Assembly: GCA_910584165.1 (NCBI GenBank)
Contig: CAJTZU010000003.1
Coordinates: 1 to 64,000, forward strand
From: an uncultured Bacilli bacterium
GTDB lineage: Bacteria > Bacillota_I > Bacilli_A > RF39 > UBA660
DNA length: 64,000 nt
Direction: 5' to 3'
Below, one piece after another: positions 25,551-33,549 of this stretch (the first letter of the stretch is position 1; every line of letters begins with the position of its first letter). The translations under genes and the position numbers were made by a program. The notes beneath the pieces are model-generated. The model did not search any database. It saw only the letters and a program-made list of their open reading frames with translations, and was not told the DNA's origin.

Positions 25551-25780
25551 ATGGAAAATTTATGCAAAAAAAGTTACAGTCCTATCTAGGAAAAAATATT
25601 CACATTCAATATAATCTAGGAAGAAATAAATATGAAACTTATACTGGAAAGATTACGAAGTTGTTTCCTAATATTTTTTTGTTTGAAGAAGAAAAGGGAA
25701 CTATAAAAAGCTTCTCTTATAGTGATGTGGTAACAAAAACAATTCGTATTAGTATGGATAAGGATAATTGCATTTTATAA
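25547..25780 (+). CDS. veg: Veg protein
   Basis: Veg is a small conserved Firmicutes protein with an SH3-like fold; in Bacillus it influences biofilm matrix genes. The 77 residues keep the core GKNIHIQYNLGRNKYETYTGKITKLFPNIFLFE and SFSYSDVVTKTIRI, which align with Veg (GKRLTLKANGGRRKT...SYSYADILTETVEL). It overlaps the yabG stop by 4 bases, preserving yabG-veg order. ATG 25562 is an alternative start giving five fewer residues. The tmRNA promoter is embedded in its last codons. Confidence 0.85.
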   Translation: MNGKFMQKKLQSYLGKNIHIQYNLGRNKYETYTGKITKLFPNIFLFEEEKGTIKSFSYSDVVTKTIRISMDKDNCIL

Positions 25781-25796
25781 TAAGCTGTGATATAAT
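25768..25796 (+). promoter_or_regulatory. Promoter of ssrA (tmRNA)
   Basis: TTGCAT (25768-25773), 17 bp, TATAAT (25791-25796) with TGA directly upstream (extended -10). The predicted start is only a few bases before the mature 5' end. Confidence 0.8.
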
Positions 25797-25806
25797 TCAT
25801 GTACAT

Positions 25807-26149
25807 GGGGGCGTCTAGTTTCGACGGATTAGTTGGTGCTTAGATTGCAAGTCGGAGGTACACGTTACGTACACAAAAAAAATAACTGGAAACAGAAATC
25901 AATTAGCTTTCGCTTAATATTTTAGAAGGCTGCTTCATCTTTATTTTTCCTACAGAATAAAGAATGAGGCTCATAATATGTAGGATATATAATTATGATG
26001 ATTATAAGTAATTATGAATAAACATAATCTTACTTAAGAAGGGTTGTTAGGTACCAACTTTTTAAGGAAATATAATTATCTAACTAAACTTGTAGACGTT
26101 TAAGAGTTGGCTCTTTCGGACATGAGTGCAAATCTCATCGCCTCCACCA
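25807..26149 (+). ncRNA. ssrA: tmRNA (SsrA)
   Basis: tmRNA rescues stalled ribosomes and tags the unfinished protein. The 5' end GGGGGCG pairs with CGCCTCC near the 3' end, followed by ACCA; TTTCGAC matches the conserved D-loop region. By analogy with Bacillus (AUAACU before the resume codon), translation resumes at GGA 25888 and reads GNRNQLAFA before TAA at 25915, so with the tRNA alanine the tag is AGNRNQLAFA, ten residues. The T-loop reads TGCAAAT instead of TTCAAAT. A convergent terminator follows at 26185. Confidence 0.93.
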
Positions 26150-26184
26150 TGAGTGTATAATTCCTTTATTTAAAGGTTAAATAA

Positions 26185-26208
26185 AAAAGAACACGATTGT
26201 GTTCTTTT
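26185..26208. terminator. Bidirectional terminator between ssrA and the LCP gene
   Basis: AAAAGAACAC (26185-26194) pairs with GTGTTCTTTT (26199-26208); A and T runs flank the stem on both sides, so it serves both convergent transcripts. Confidence 0.85.
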
Positions 26209-28216
26209 AATTTTCTATGTTTTCATTGGATGATTCTGTATCATTATCTTCATTTGGAACTCCTGGAATTTCAGGCTCTTCTGGATTTTCATTTTCTTCT
26301 GGAGGATTAGGGTTATTTTGTGGAAGACTAGATACCACAGTAACAGTTACTGTTTTTGTTTTATCTAACATAGAGATATCTGTTTTTTCTGGAATATTTT
26401 GATTAATTATTTGTCCAATAAATTGAGAAGAATTTCCTTCTACTTCATTTACTACTAAGTTAATTCCATTTTTAGAAGCAAATTCTTTTGCAACGGAAAC
26501 ATTTTTACCTACAAAGTTAGGTAATAGTACTAGACTTTGAGTATGATATTTTCCTTTTCCAATGACAGTTGGTTCATATTCGTTGTGAACAGAGAAACTA
26601 AATGTTTTAATTGGTTGTGCTTTTTCTAATTCAAGGTTAACTTTCATAGCATGAGTTACCGCTTGATAACTTTCTTCATAGATACTAAAATTATAAGTGG
26701 TTAGTTTAGAACCTCTTTGGTGTAAGAAACTATAATCATAAATTCTAGCATCAGCACCAGATAAATATAATTTTTGCATATTTAACATTTGAGCTTTATT
26801 GTTAGAATTACTTAATATATTTTTTCCAAGTTTATATAAAGATAAAATAGTATCAGTAGACATGTTTGTTTGTGCGTTAGTACTAATTGTGCTTAATAAT
26901 TTTTCAATAGTAGAAACATTTGCACTGTCTGCAACTTTATTTAAAATAGATTTTATAATTAGTTGTTGATTTTGACCTCTTACAAAATCATTCCAATATC
27001 CAGCATGTTGAGTGTAAGTAGCACCACAATAATTTCTCATGTATGCAGTTACTTTACGATGCCTTGCGAATGCTAAAGCTTGCTCACCATTTAATGTTTG
27101 CTTTCCTTCTTTTACAAAGATTGTATTTTTACCCCATTGTCTTTTACTATTTTGCTCACAGAAGCTATAAGGAACTTCTACATCTACACCACCAATGGCA
27201 TCTACTAACGAAACAACTCCATTAAAATTAATTTTATAATAATAATCGATATTTAAATCAAAATAATTTTCAATAGATTTGATAATGCAACTTTCACCTT
27301 GCCATCCAGCATTGGTAATTTTGTTTTTTCTTCCATTCATACAAGCGATAGGTATATAACTATCTCTTGGAATACTCAAAATGGTACTATTCATAGTCTT
27401 TGGATTAAAAGTAACAAGAAGTAGGGCATCACCATTAAAACTACTTCCAATTCCATCTCCTGTTGTATCAACACCTAGAATTAGCATAGTAAATGGCTCA
27501 TCTAAACTTTTTTGAATGGTTTTATCGTCTTCTTTGATTTCTTCTTTTTCTTCTTTTGTATAGATAATTTTTGTATCAGTTGCTAAAGTTTCAAATTCTT
27601 CTGAATTATATTGAGTGGCATACGTAGTTGGTAAGAATGCCGCATCTATTTTTTCATCTAAAAGGTCATGAAGCAATTCTACATGATTATCATACCACTT
27701 AATATTCTTCTCATTAAATTTTTCTTCTTGAATAATTTTTTTAGGTAATTCGTAAGTGCTAATATTTCCTTCTTCATTGATAATTCCAATTGTTCCTTTT
27801 TTGGCATCATCTATATTTTTAAAGTGACTTTTTTTAGTTACCACAATACTAGTAGAATGAATATTACTAGTATTATGGGGATTACTCATAGCTGAAATTT
27901 TATTATAAATGAAGGATACTTTCGAATCTGCAAACATCAGAATACCAGAGTATAAAAGTAAAATAACTCCAAAGATAGTTACTATTTTAATGTTTCTTAA
28001 TTTCTTTAATTTTAAACCAATAATAGCAAAAATCATAAAGATATCAATAATTAATAATCCTGCACATATTCGAAGGGGAGTTTCAATTCCCTTGAATAAA
28101 GAAATTGTATATAATGTATGGATACTGATAAGAATTAAAATAATCAGTAAAGTAAGAATGATATTTCTATAATTTAATTTCATTTTTTTATTTTCTTTTT
28201 TACTACTTTTTTTCAT
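26207..28216 (-). CDS. LytR-CpsA-Psr family protein with extra SBP-like and PASTA domains
   Basis: LCP enzymes attach glycopolymers to peptidoglycan outside the membrane. Three N-terminal membrane segments (about residues 18-38, 48-68, 78-97) lead to a region like a substrate-binding protein lobe (about 120-225), then the LCP domain (about 237-420) with LILGVDTTGDG, SIPRDSYIPI and LAFARHRK carrying the conserved Asp and Arg residues. After a linker, a PASTA domain (VLLPNFVGKNVSVAKEFA to about residue 640) and a Pro/Glu/Asn-rich tail follow. The PASTA unit would bind peptidoglycan. At 669 residues it is about twice the usual LCP length. It is monocistronic and divergent from tRNA-Cys. Confidence 0.9.
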   Translation of the reverse strand: MKKSSKKENKKMKLNYRNIILTLLIILILISIHTLYTISLFKGIETPLRICAGLLIIDIFMIFAIIGLKLKKLRNIKIVTIFGVILLLYSGILMFADSKVSFIYNKISAMSNPHNTSNIHSTSIVVTKKSHFKNIDDAKKGTIGIINEEGNISTYELPKKIIQEEKFNEKNIKWYDNHVELLHDLLDEKIDAAFLPTTYATQYNSEEFETLATDTKIIYTKEEKEEIKEDDKTIQKSLDEPFTMLILGVDTTGDGIGSSFNGDALLLVTFNPKTMNSTILSIPRDSYIPIACMNGRKNKITNAGWQGESCIIKSIENYFDLNIDYYYKINFNGVVSLVDAIGGVDVEVPYSFCEQNSKRQWGKNTIFVKEGKQTLNGEQALAFARHRKVTAYMRNYCGATYTQHAGYWNDFVRGQNQQLIIKSILNKVADSANVSTIEKLLSTISTNAQTNMSTDTILSLYKLGKNILSNSNNKAQMLNMQKLYLSGADARIYDYSFLHQRGSKLTTYNFSIYEESYQAVTHAMKVNLELEKAQPIKTFSFSVHNEYEPTVIGKGKYHTQSLVLLPNFVGKNVSVAKEFASKNGINLVVNEVEGNSSQFIGQIINQNIPEKTDISMLDKTKTVTVTVVSSLPQNNPNPPEENENPEEPEIPGVPNEDNDTESSNENIEN

Positions 28217-28299
28217 TTATGCACCTCTATTGTTATTATTATACTCTAAATATAAGGAGATATCAATAATTCTAAGCCTTAATAACATTTGATTAACAG

Positions 28300-28328
28300 T
28301 TGACTTTTCATTTATTTTAAGATAAAAT
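28300..28328 (+). promoter_or_regulatory. Promoter of tRNA-Cys
   Basis: TTGACT (28300-28305), 17-bp spacer, TAAAAT (28323-28328), about 38 bases before the mature tRNA 5' end. Confidence 0.65.
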
Positions 28329-28365
28329 GAAAATGTACTTGAAAAAGGCATATACTATTATAGAT

Positions 28366-28439
28366 GGGTCCGTAGCCAAGTGGTAAGGCATGGGACTGCA
28401 ACTCCCTGATCGCTGGTTCAAATCCGGTCGGGCCCTCCA
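28366..28439 (+). tRNA. tRNA-Cys (GCA)
   Basis: A complete 74-nt cloverleaf: acceptor GGGTCCG pairs with CGGGCCC (one G-U), the anticodon loop CTGCAAC gives GCA, the T-loop reads TTCAAAT, and CCA is encoded after the discriminator T. It stands alone with its own promoter and terminator. Confidence 0.95.
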
Positions 28440-28451
28440 ATAGAATTTATG

Positions 28452-28487
28452 AGTCATTGCGATTATTTAATAATGCGATGACTTTTC
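28452..28487 (+). terminator. Terminator after tRNA-Cys
   Basis: AGTCAT plus GC and ATTAT segments pair with ATAAT, GC and ATGACT (one bulge, one wobble), followed by TTTTCTTTT. Confidence 0.7.
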
Positions 28488-28508
28488 TTTTATTAGAAAG
28501 GATAAGTT

Positions 28509-29030
28509 ATGGAAAAGGAATGGATAGAAATAGTAGATGAAGAAGGAAACTATACAGGACAAGTTATAGAGAAAGAAGAAGCTCATGATAAAAATCTTTT
28601 ACATAATGAAGTAGCTGTTTTTGTGATTAATAATAATTATCAAGTTTTACTACAAAAAAGAAATCCTCATAAGAGATTTAATCCAAATAAATGGGCTTTA
28701 TGTGCTGGTCATGTGGATGCAAAAGAGAGTTTAGAGGATGCTGCTTTAAGGGAATTAAAAGAGGAAATTGGAGTAGAGTTTTCTAAGAAAGAATTAATTC
28801 CTTTTGCAAAACGTGAGTTTTCTATTCAAGATACTAATTCTCATATTACTTATTTTTATTATGTGAAATGTAATAAAAAAGATTCTGAATTTGTGATTCA
28901 AAAAGAAGAATTATCAGAAGTAAAGTGGTTTTCTTTTGATGAAATAATCGATAGAATAGAAAGAAAAGATAATACTATTGTTTTTCATGAAAACAGATTA
29001 TATTTATTTGAAACTTTAAAGAATTTATAA
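28509..29030 (+). CDS. Nudix hydrolase, IPP-isomerase-like subgroup
   Basis: The 173-residue protein carries a canonical Nudix box, GHVDAKESLEDAALRELKEEIGV (residues 79-101), with both catalytic Glu pairs intact. The N-terminal WIEIVDEEGNYTGQVIEKEEAHDKNLLHNEVAVFVIN is the lead-in typical of the YfcD/isopentenyl-diphosphate-isomerase-like Nudix group. The substrate cannot be assigned; a nucleotide diphosphate derivative or an isoprenoid diphosphate are both possible. The start follows AGAAAGGA, behind the tRNA-Cys terminator. Confidence 0.85.
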   Translation: MEKEWIEIVDEEGNYTGQVIEKEEAHDKNLLHNEVAVFVINNNYQVLLQKRNPHKRFNPNKWALCAGHVDAKESLEDAALRELKEEIGVEFSKKELIPFAKREFSIQDTNSHITYFYYVKCNKKDSEFVIQKEELSEVKWFSFDEIIDRIERKDNTIVFHENRLYLFETLKNL

Positions 29031-29041
29031 AGTAGTTAAAA

Positions 29042-29070
29042 TTGACATACTAAAAGAACTATGTTAATAT
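29042..29070 (+). promoter_or_regulatory. Promoter upstream of the 29099 gene
   Basis: TTGACA (29042-29047), 17-bp spacer, TAATAT (29065-29070), followed by a strong AAAAGGGGG ribosome binding site. Confidence 0.65.
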
Positions 29071-29098
29071 ATTTCCAATTTAAAAGGGGGAAAAGAAA

Positions 29099-30160
29099 AT
29101 GGAACATAAGAATTTAATAAATGAGGCAGAATTTACTAAAACTGGAGGAATTTTAGATAGCAGTAATAGATATGTCAGTGAATTACTAAAAGAGGGAAAT
29201 AAGGAAATTTCAATTTGTAGTAAAGCTTCTTTAGCATCTAGTGATTTTGAAAATACTAATGATCACTATAAGAGAAGATATATTGTTAGACATATCAGAA
29301 TTTTTAATGAAGTTGTTAGAAAGATAATGGGAAATTGTGGTTCTTTTGGAACTGGTTATCCATTTTATGCTTTAGGTAAAAATTTACAAGGTAGATTACC
29401 AGTTATTGCAGAGCAATTAAGATATAATGATGAGCTAATAGAAACTGTAGATAAGGCAAAATATCAATATCCAATTTGGCCATGTGTTAGATGTTTAATG
29501 CAAAACGGAGATTTAATGCCAGACCTAAAGGTTGTTTGTAAACCATGTCCTAATATAATAGATGAATTAAAACCAAGGAAGATTATTAATAGATTGCCAG
29601 ATATGGATATGTGGATGGTTTGTGAAGATGGTTATACAGATGTTGTAAAACAACAATTACAAGACTTATTATTCGAACAAGGATTTCGTACTTCTGATGT
29701 TGATCCAATTAGAACGATAGAGGAAATCATAGAAATAGCAAATTGTTTAAAAAATGGACAAGATCCAACTATATTATTACCATTAGATGCTCATATTGTA
29801 GAGAAATCTTATTTGTATAATTTAATAGATAATACTCCAGATGCAATAGCAGAAGCCAAAGCAACAGGGATAGCACCTTTTTTAACTATTCATCCTTTGT
29901 CACTTAGAAAAGTATGGCAGAAGGATGATTCTGCTTATAATTTCATTTATGATTATTTATCTGCTTTTACGGAGTACAACTTTACAGGTACATTAAAAGA
30001 GCGTTTAATAGAGACAAGAAGAATTTTAGTAGAAACTTATTCAGTGGAAGAACTATATCAGTTTATGCTACAAACGGCTAGTCCTGCTAATAGAAGAAGG
30101 ATGAAAGAAAAATCGTTACGACAAACATTTGAAAGAAGGATAGATACATGGAGAAAATAA
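29099..30160 (+). CDS. Uncharacterised 353-residue protein with cysteine cluster
   Basis: I do not recognise this family. It is soluble and of mixed composition. Four cysteines lie close together in WPCVRCLMQNGDLMPDLKVVCKPCP (CxxC followed 15 residues later by CxxC), which could bind zinc or an iron-sulfur cluster. Other conserved-looking segments are KINRLPDMDMWMVCEDG-like (around residue 160) and TILLPLDAHIVEKSYLYNLIDNTPDA. It overlaps the PHP-domain phosphoesterase gene by 13 bases, so the two are co-translated and may act on the same substrate. It has a good promoter and a very strong ribosome binding site, suggesting high expression. Confidence 0.65.
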   Translation: MEHKNLINEAEFTKTGGILDSSNRYVSELLKEGNKEISICSKASLASSDFENTNDHYKRRYIVRHIRIFNEVVRKIMGNCGSFGTGYPFYALGKNLQGRLPVIAEQLRYNDELIETVDKAKYQYPIWPCVRCLMQNGDLMPDLKVVCKPCPNIIDELKPRKIINRLPDMDMWMVCEDGYTDVVKQQLQDLLFEQGFRTSDVDPIRTIEEIIEIANCLKNGQDPTILLPLDAHIVEKSYLYNLIDNTPDAIAEAKATGIAPFLTIHPLSLRKVWQKDDSAYNFIYDYLSAFTEYNFTGTLKERLIETRRILVETYSVEELYQFMLQTASPANRRRMKEKSLRQTFERRIDTWRK

Positions 30161-31038
30161 TAGATTTACATATCCATACAACAGTATCAGATGGTGCTTT
30201 AACACCCAAGCAAGTTATTGATGAGGCTGTTAAAAATGGTGTTGATACAATAGCTATAGCAGATCATGATACAATTGATGCTTATACAGAAGAATTATTA
30301 AATTATGCAAAAGAAAAGAAAATAAATCTTATTCCTGCAGTAGAGATTTCTACTAAAAATAAGAAGTGTGGAATTCATGTATTAGGATATAATATAGATA
30401 TTTATAGTGAGAAATTTAAAGATAAATTAGCTATATTGAGAAATGCAAGACATGATTATTTATTTGCAGTTGCTTCTAAATTAGAAGAGTTAGGATATAT
30501 TTTAAATGTAGAAGAATTAGATAAAGTAGAAGCGGTTACCAAAGCCCATATTGCTTTAGATGTAGTAAATAATCCTAATAATAAAGAATTATTATTAGAA
30601 AACTTTGGACATATTCCTAATAAGGGAGAATTTATTGAAACTATTATGAATGAGAGTTGCCCGGCTTATGTAAAAAAGGCTTCTATTACACCAAATGAAG
30701 CTGCAGAATTAATTAGAAATGCTGGTGGAAAAGTTGTTTTAGCACATCCTGTTGCTTATGTTTATGAAGATGGATTGAACGAGGAAGATATTCTTTCTTT
30801 AGTGGAAGATATGAATCCTTATGGAATTGAAGCAAACTATATTTATGTTGATAGAAATGATAAAAAAATAAATGATATTGAGATATGGAATGCATTTGCC
30901 AAGAAACATCATCTTCGTACTACAGTGGGATCCGATTTTCACAATCAAGATGGAATTCGTCCAGTTATTGGTTTATTAAATGAAGATTTAAAAGATATGA
31001 ATGCTTCTGAAATTTTAGAAAATTTATGTAAGGAATAG
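30148..31038 (+). CDS. PHP-domain phosphoesterase
   Basis: The PHP metal-binding motifs are present: IDLHIHTTVSDGALTP (residues 5-20), ADHDTIDAY, a Glu in IPAVEISTK, KVVLAHPVAY and VGSDFHNQD. The 296-residue length and single-domain form match the YciV/TrpH-like group, whose known members hydrolyse 3'-phosphates of nucleoside 3',5'-bisphosphates and short oligonucleotides. It begins inside the end of the 353-residue cysteine-cluster gene. A bidirectional terminator separates it from the convergent DUF378 gene. Confidence 0.88.
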   Translation: MEKIIDLHIHTTVSDGALTPKQVIDEAVKNGVDTIAIADHDTIDAYTEELLNYAKEKKINLIPAVEISTKNKKCGIHVLGYNIDIYSEKFKDKLAILRNARHDYLFAVASKLEELGYILNVEELDKVEAVTKAHIALDVVNNPNNKELLLENFGHIPNKGEFIETIMNESCPAYVKKASITPNEAAELIRNAGGKVVLAHPVAYVYEDGLNEEDILSLVEDMNPYGIEANYIYVDRNDKKINDIEIWNAFAKKHHLRTTVGSDFHNQDGIRPVIGLLNEDLKDMNASEILENLCKE

Positions 31039-31074
31039 AAAAGAACACCAATTTTGTTAAGGTGTTCTTTTTTA
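31039..31074. terminator. Bidirectional terminator between PHP and DUF378 genes
   Basis: AAAGAACACC pairs with GGTGTTCTTT around a 9- to 10-base loop, with A and T runs on either side. Confidence 0.8.
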
Positions 31075-31272
31075 GTCTTCATCAAAATGTTGAAAGAAAA
31101 TACCAATATTGATTAAACCAGCAACGCCAACTATAATATAGATAATATTGCGAATAGTATCCATATCGCCAGTAATGGCTGTTACTAAATTAAAATCAAA
31201 TAGGCCAATTAGTCCCCAGTTTACAGCACCAATAATAGTAAAAACTAAGGCTATCTTTTGTAATATTTCCAT
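31072..31272 (-). CDS. DUF378 family small membrane protein
   Basis: The 66-residue protein has two membrane segments with the DUF378 signature: KIALVFTIIGAVNWGLIGLFDFNLV, then NIIYIIVGVAGLINIGIFF. Members are common in Firmicutes and have no established function. The start follows AGGAGGTAAATT on the minus strand. It lies 38 bases downstream of the helicase gene and could be co-transcribed with it. Confidence 0.9.
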   Translation of the reverse strand: MEILQKIALVFTIIGAVNWGLIGLFDFNLVTAITGDMDTIRNIIYIIVGVAGLINIGIFFQHFDED

Positions 31273-31310
31273 AATTTACCTCCTATTACTAATATTGTTG
31301 TCCAATATTT

Positions 31311-33035
31311 TTATTTTATACTTAAAAACTCAATTTTATCTTTAAAATCTCTAATAAGCTCTTTTACAAATATAGATTCTTTCTTTTTAGGTACTAATAA
31401 ATAGTTTTCATTTTTGGTTCTCGTAAGAGCTACATAAAATAATCTTCTTTCTTCTTCATATGCATAAGATTCTTTTTTTTCATCTAAAAATCTAAAGATA
31501 GAATCATTTTCTAATTTATTTGGAAAACCAGTCATACTATTTTCTAAGGATATTAGAATAACATATTCTTCTTCCAATCCTTTAGATTGATGAACAGTCA
31601 TATATAAAAAAGAAATATCATGGTAATAATAGCAATTTTCTTTCCACTGAATATTCGGAGTTAAGAAAGGATAGATATCTTTTCTATTTCTTCCTAAAAT
31701 TAAGACTTTTTTCTTATTCTTTTTTTCTAAATAAATTAAAACATTTTCTAATACTTCTTGTTCTTTCTCATAATAAATAATTTTGATAGGTTTTTCTAAA
31801 TGTTTATTTGAATATAGAGACTTTTTAATTTGATTTTTATTTTTCATAATAAATTTTCCAGCGATATCAATTAACTCCTGACTGTTTCGATAAGTATTAG
31901 TAATAAATAAAATATCTGGGTGAGAAAAATACTTTTCAAAGTTTAGAAATATTTCTAAGTTACATCCTGAAAATCGATAAATGGACTGAAAATCATCTCC
32001 AACAGCCATTATTTTAGCATTTGTTTTTTGAAGTAATACTTGGATAAGTTTGCAACGTAGAAGAGAGCTGTCTTGATATTCATCAATGATTACATATTGA
32101 TAAGGAAGTATTCTTTTTCCTGTTTTTAAAAATTGAATAGCTTTTAAAATCATATCATCAAAGTCAATTTCTTTACTAGATTCTAATTCTATTTTATAGA
32201 GTTTCCAAATGATGATAACTTGAATTAGAAAATAATATTCTTGTTTAGAAAATACTTTTTGTAAGTATTGATATAATAGATTATCTTCTTCTTTATTTGC
32301 TTTAAATAAATGGATAAATTGAGCTATCTTTTTTTGAAAAAGAACAAATCTTTTTTCTTTTAAAAGTTCTCGATATTCTTGCTCAGTTCCTATTTTATTG
32401 GGGTAAAAGTATTGTACAGTCATAGAAAGAATGTCTGAAAAATGAAATATAATCCCTTGATAAAATTCATCAATAATAAATTCTAATAGAGAAGGGGATG
32501 CTATTTGAAAATTTTCAGTTTCTAAGATTTTAAGAGCTAATTTATGAAAAGTAAGAACTTGAATTTGATATCCATAATGATTTTTGATACTATCTTCTAG
32601 GCTTTTAGAAGAAGCATTTGTAAAAGATATACAAAGAATTTCTTGTTCTTTATATCCTAAATATTCTAGTAGGTAGCATATTTTCGCAATAATTGTAAGA
32701 CTTTTTCCACTTCCAGCTCCAGCTACTACTAGAAGAGCATCTTCTTCTGATAAAACACATTTTCTTTGAGCATCATCTAAAGAATATCCTTTTATATTAC
32801 TTAAAAAAATCATTGTTTCTTCCATTTTCCTTTTTAGATAGATAAGATTATTCTTTTCTTTATAGAGAGAAATATTCTTATATTGGAAATAAAATTTTCT
32901 TTTTTTAGGAAAAATCAGTAAATATTTTTTTCTTTTTATTTCTTCAAATTTAGGTTTATAATGATTTTTTAATTGTAGAATGTTTCTATAAGATAAGTAA
33001 TTTTCTCCTGTGAATTGATTTTTAAATTTTTCCAT
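31311..33035 (-). CDS. UvrD/Rep-family DNA helicase (helicase IV-like)
   Basis: Superfamily 1A helicase motifs appear in order: Walker A VVAGAGSGKSLTI, motif Ia-type CISFTNASS, Walker B YVIIDEYQDSS, motif III AVGDDFQSIYRFSG, motif IV ITNTYRNSQE, motif V VHQSKGLEEEYVIL and motif VI RRLFYVALTRTKN. At 574 residues it lacks much of the 2B region of UvrD/PcrA and most resembles helicase IV-type proteins. It would unwind DNA in repair or conflict resolution. It is unusually Lys/Ile-rich. PcrA itself is not in this window. Confidence 0.88.
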   Translation of the reverse strand: MEKFKNQFTGENYLSYRNILQLKNHYKPKFEEIKRKKYLLIFPKKRKFYFQYKNISLYKEKNNLIYLKRKMEETMIFLSNIKGYSLDDAQRKCVLSEEDALLVVAGAGSGKSLTIIAKICYLLEYLGYKEQEILCISFTNASSKSLEDSIKNHYGYQIQVLTFHKLALKILETENFQIASPSLLEFIIDEFYQGIIFHFSDILSMTVQYFYPNKIGTEQEYRELLKEKRFVLFQKKIAQFIHLFKANKEEDNLLYQYLQKVFSKQEYYFLIQVIIIWKLYKIELESSKEIDFDDMILKAIQFLKTGKRILPYQYVIIDEYQDSSLLRCKLIQVLLQKTNAKIMAVGDDFQSIYRFSGCNLEIFLNFEKYFSHPDILFITNTYRNSQELIDIAGKFIMKNKNQIKKSLYSNKHLEKPIKIIYYEKEQEVLENVLIYLEKKNKKKVLILGRNRKDIYPFLTPNIQWKENCYYYHDISFLYMTVHQSKGLEEEYVILISLENSMTGFPNKLENDSIFRFLDEKKESYAYEEERRLFYVALTRTKNENYLLVPKKKESIFVKELIRDFKDKIEFLSIK

Positions 33036-33165
33036 GAAAAGAATATAACAAATTTTGTTCTTTTTATCTAATGATAAAAATTAAATTTTAGATTATTTTT
33101 TTTTGAGAAAAGTAAAAAAAGAAATCTCCTTTTTTGAATAACTGTATAAAAAAGAATAAAAAAAC

Positions 33166-33414
33166 CTAATGTTCACCATTAGGAAAATATTCTACAATGT
33201 TATCTAAATTACAATCGAAGTAATCGCATAATCTAGCAAATACTGCTACATCTATTTTTGCTAAATCACCACGTATAATTCTTTGTAACACTTTAAAGTC
33301 TGTATTTGTTTCTTTCATTAGTTTATTTTTACTAATTTTATTAGTAGTTAGTAAATCATCTAATTTAAAAAGATAGTACCCATTTTCGACATCAATTTTT
33401 ACCATTTCAAACAC
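33166..33414 (-). CDS. XRE-family HTH regulator (YozG-like)
   Basis: The 82-residue protein is a single Cro/C1-type helix-turn-helix domain: LDDLLTTNKISKNKLMKETNTDFKVLQRIIRGD, then VDVAVFARLCDYFDCNLDNIVEY-like C-terminal helices. It matches the short YozG/XRE group of stand-alone regulators. It is divergently transcribed from the P-type ATPase gene, 135 bases away, so control of that metal-transport pair is possible but unproven; no clear shared operator was seen. Confidence 0.85.
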   Translation of the reverse strand: MFEMVKIDVENGYYLFKLDDLLTTNKISKNKLMKETNTDFKVLQRIIRGDLAKIDVAVFARLCDYFDCNLDNIVEYFPNGEH

Positions 33415-33549
33415 CGATACCTTTACAAAACTATCATAGCAATTTTTGTGTTCAAATAACTATTGGCTGATGAACCATATATTAGTTCTAAAATAACTTT
33501 TTCTTTCTCTTTCTTTTAAAACATGTTATACTAATAACGAGGGATTTTT

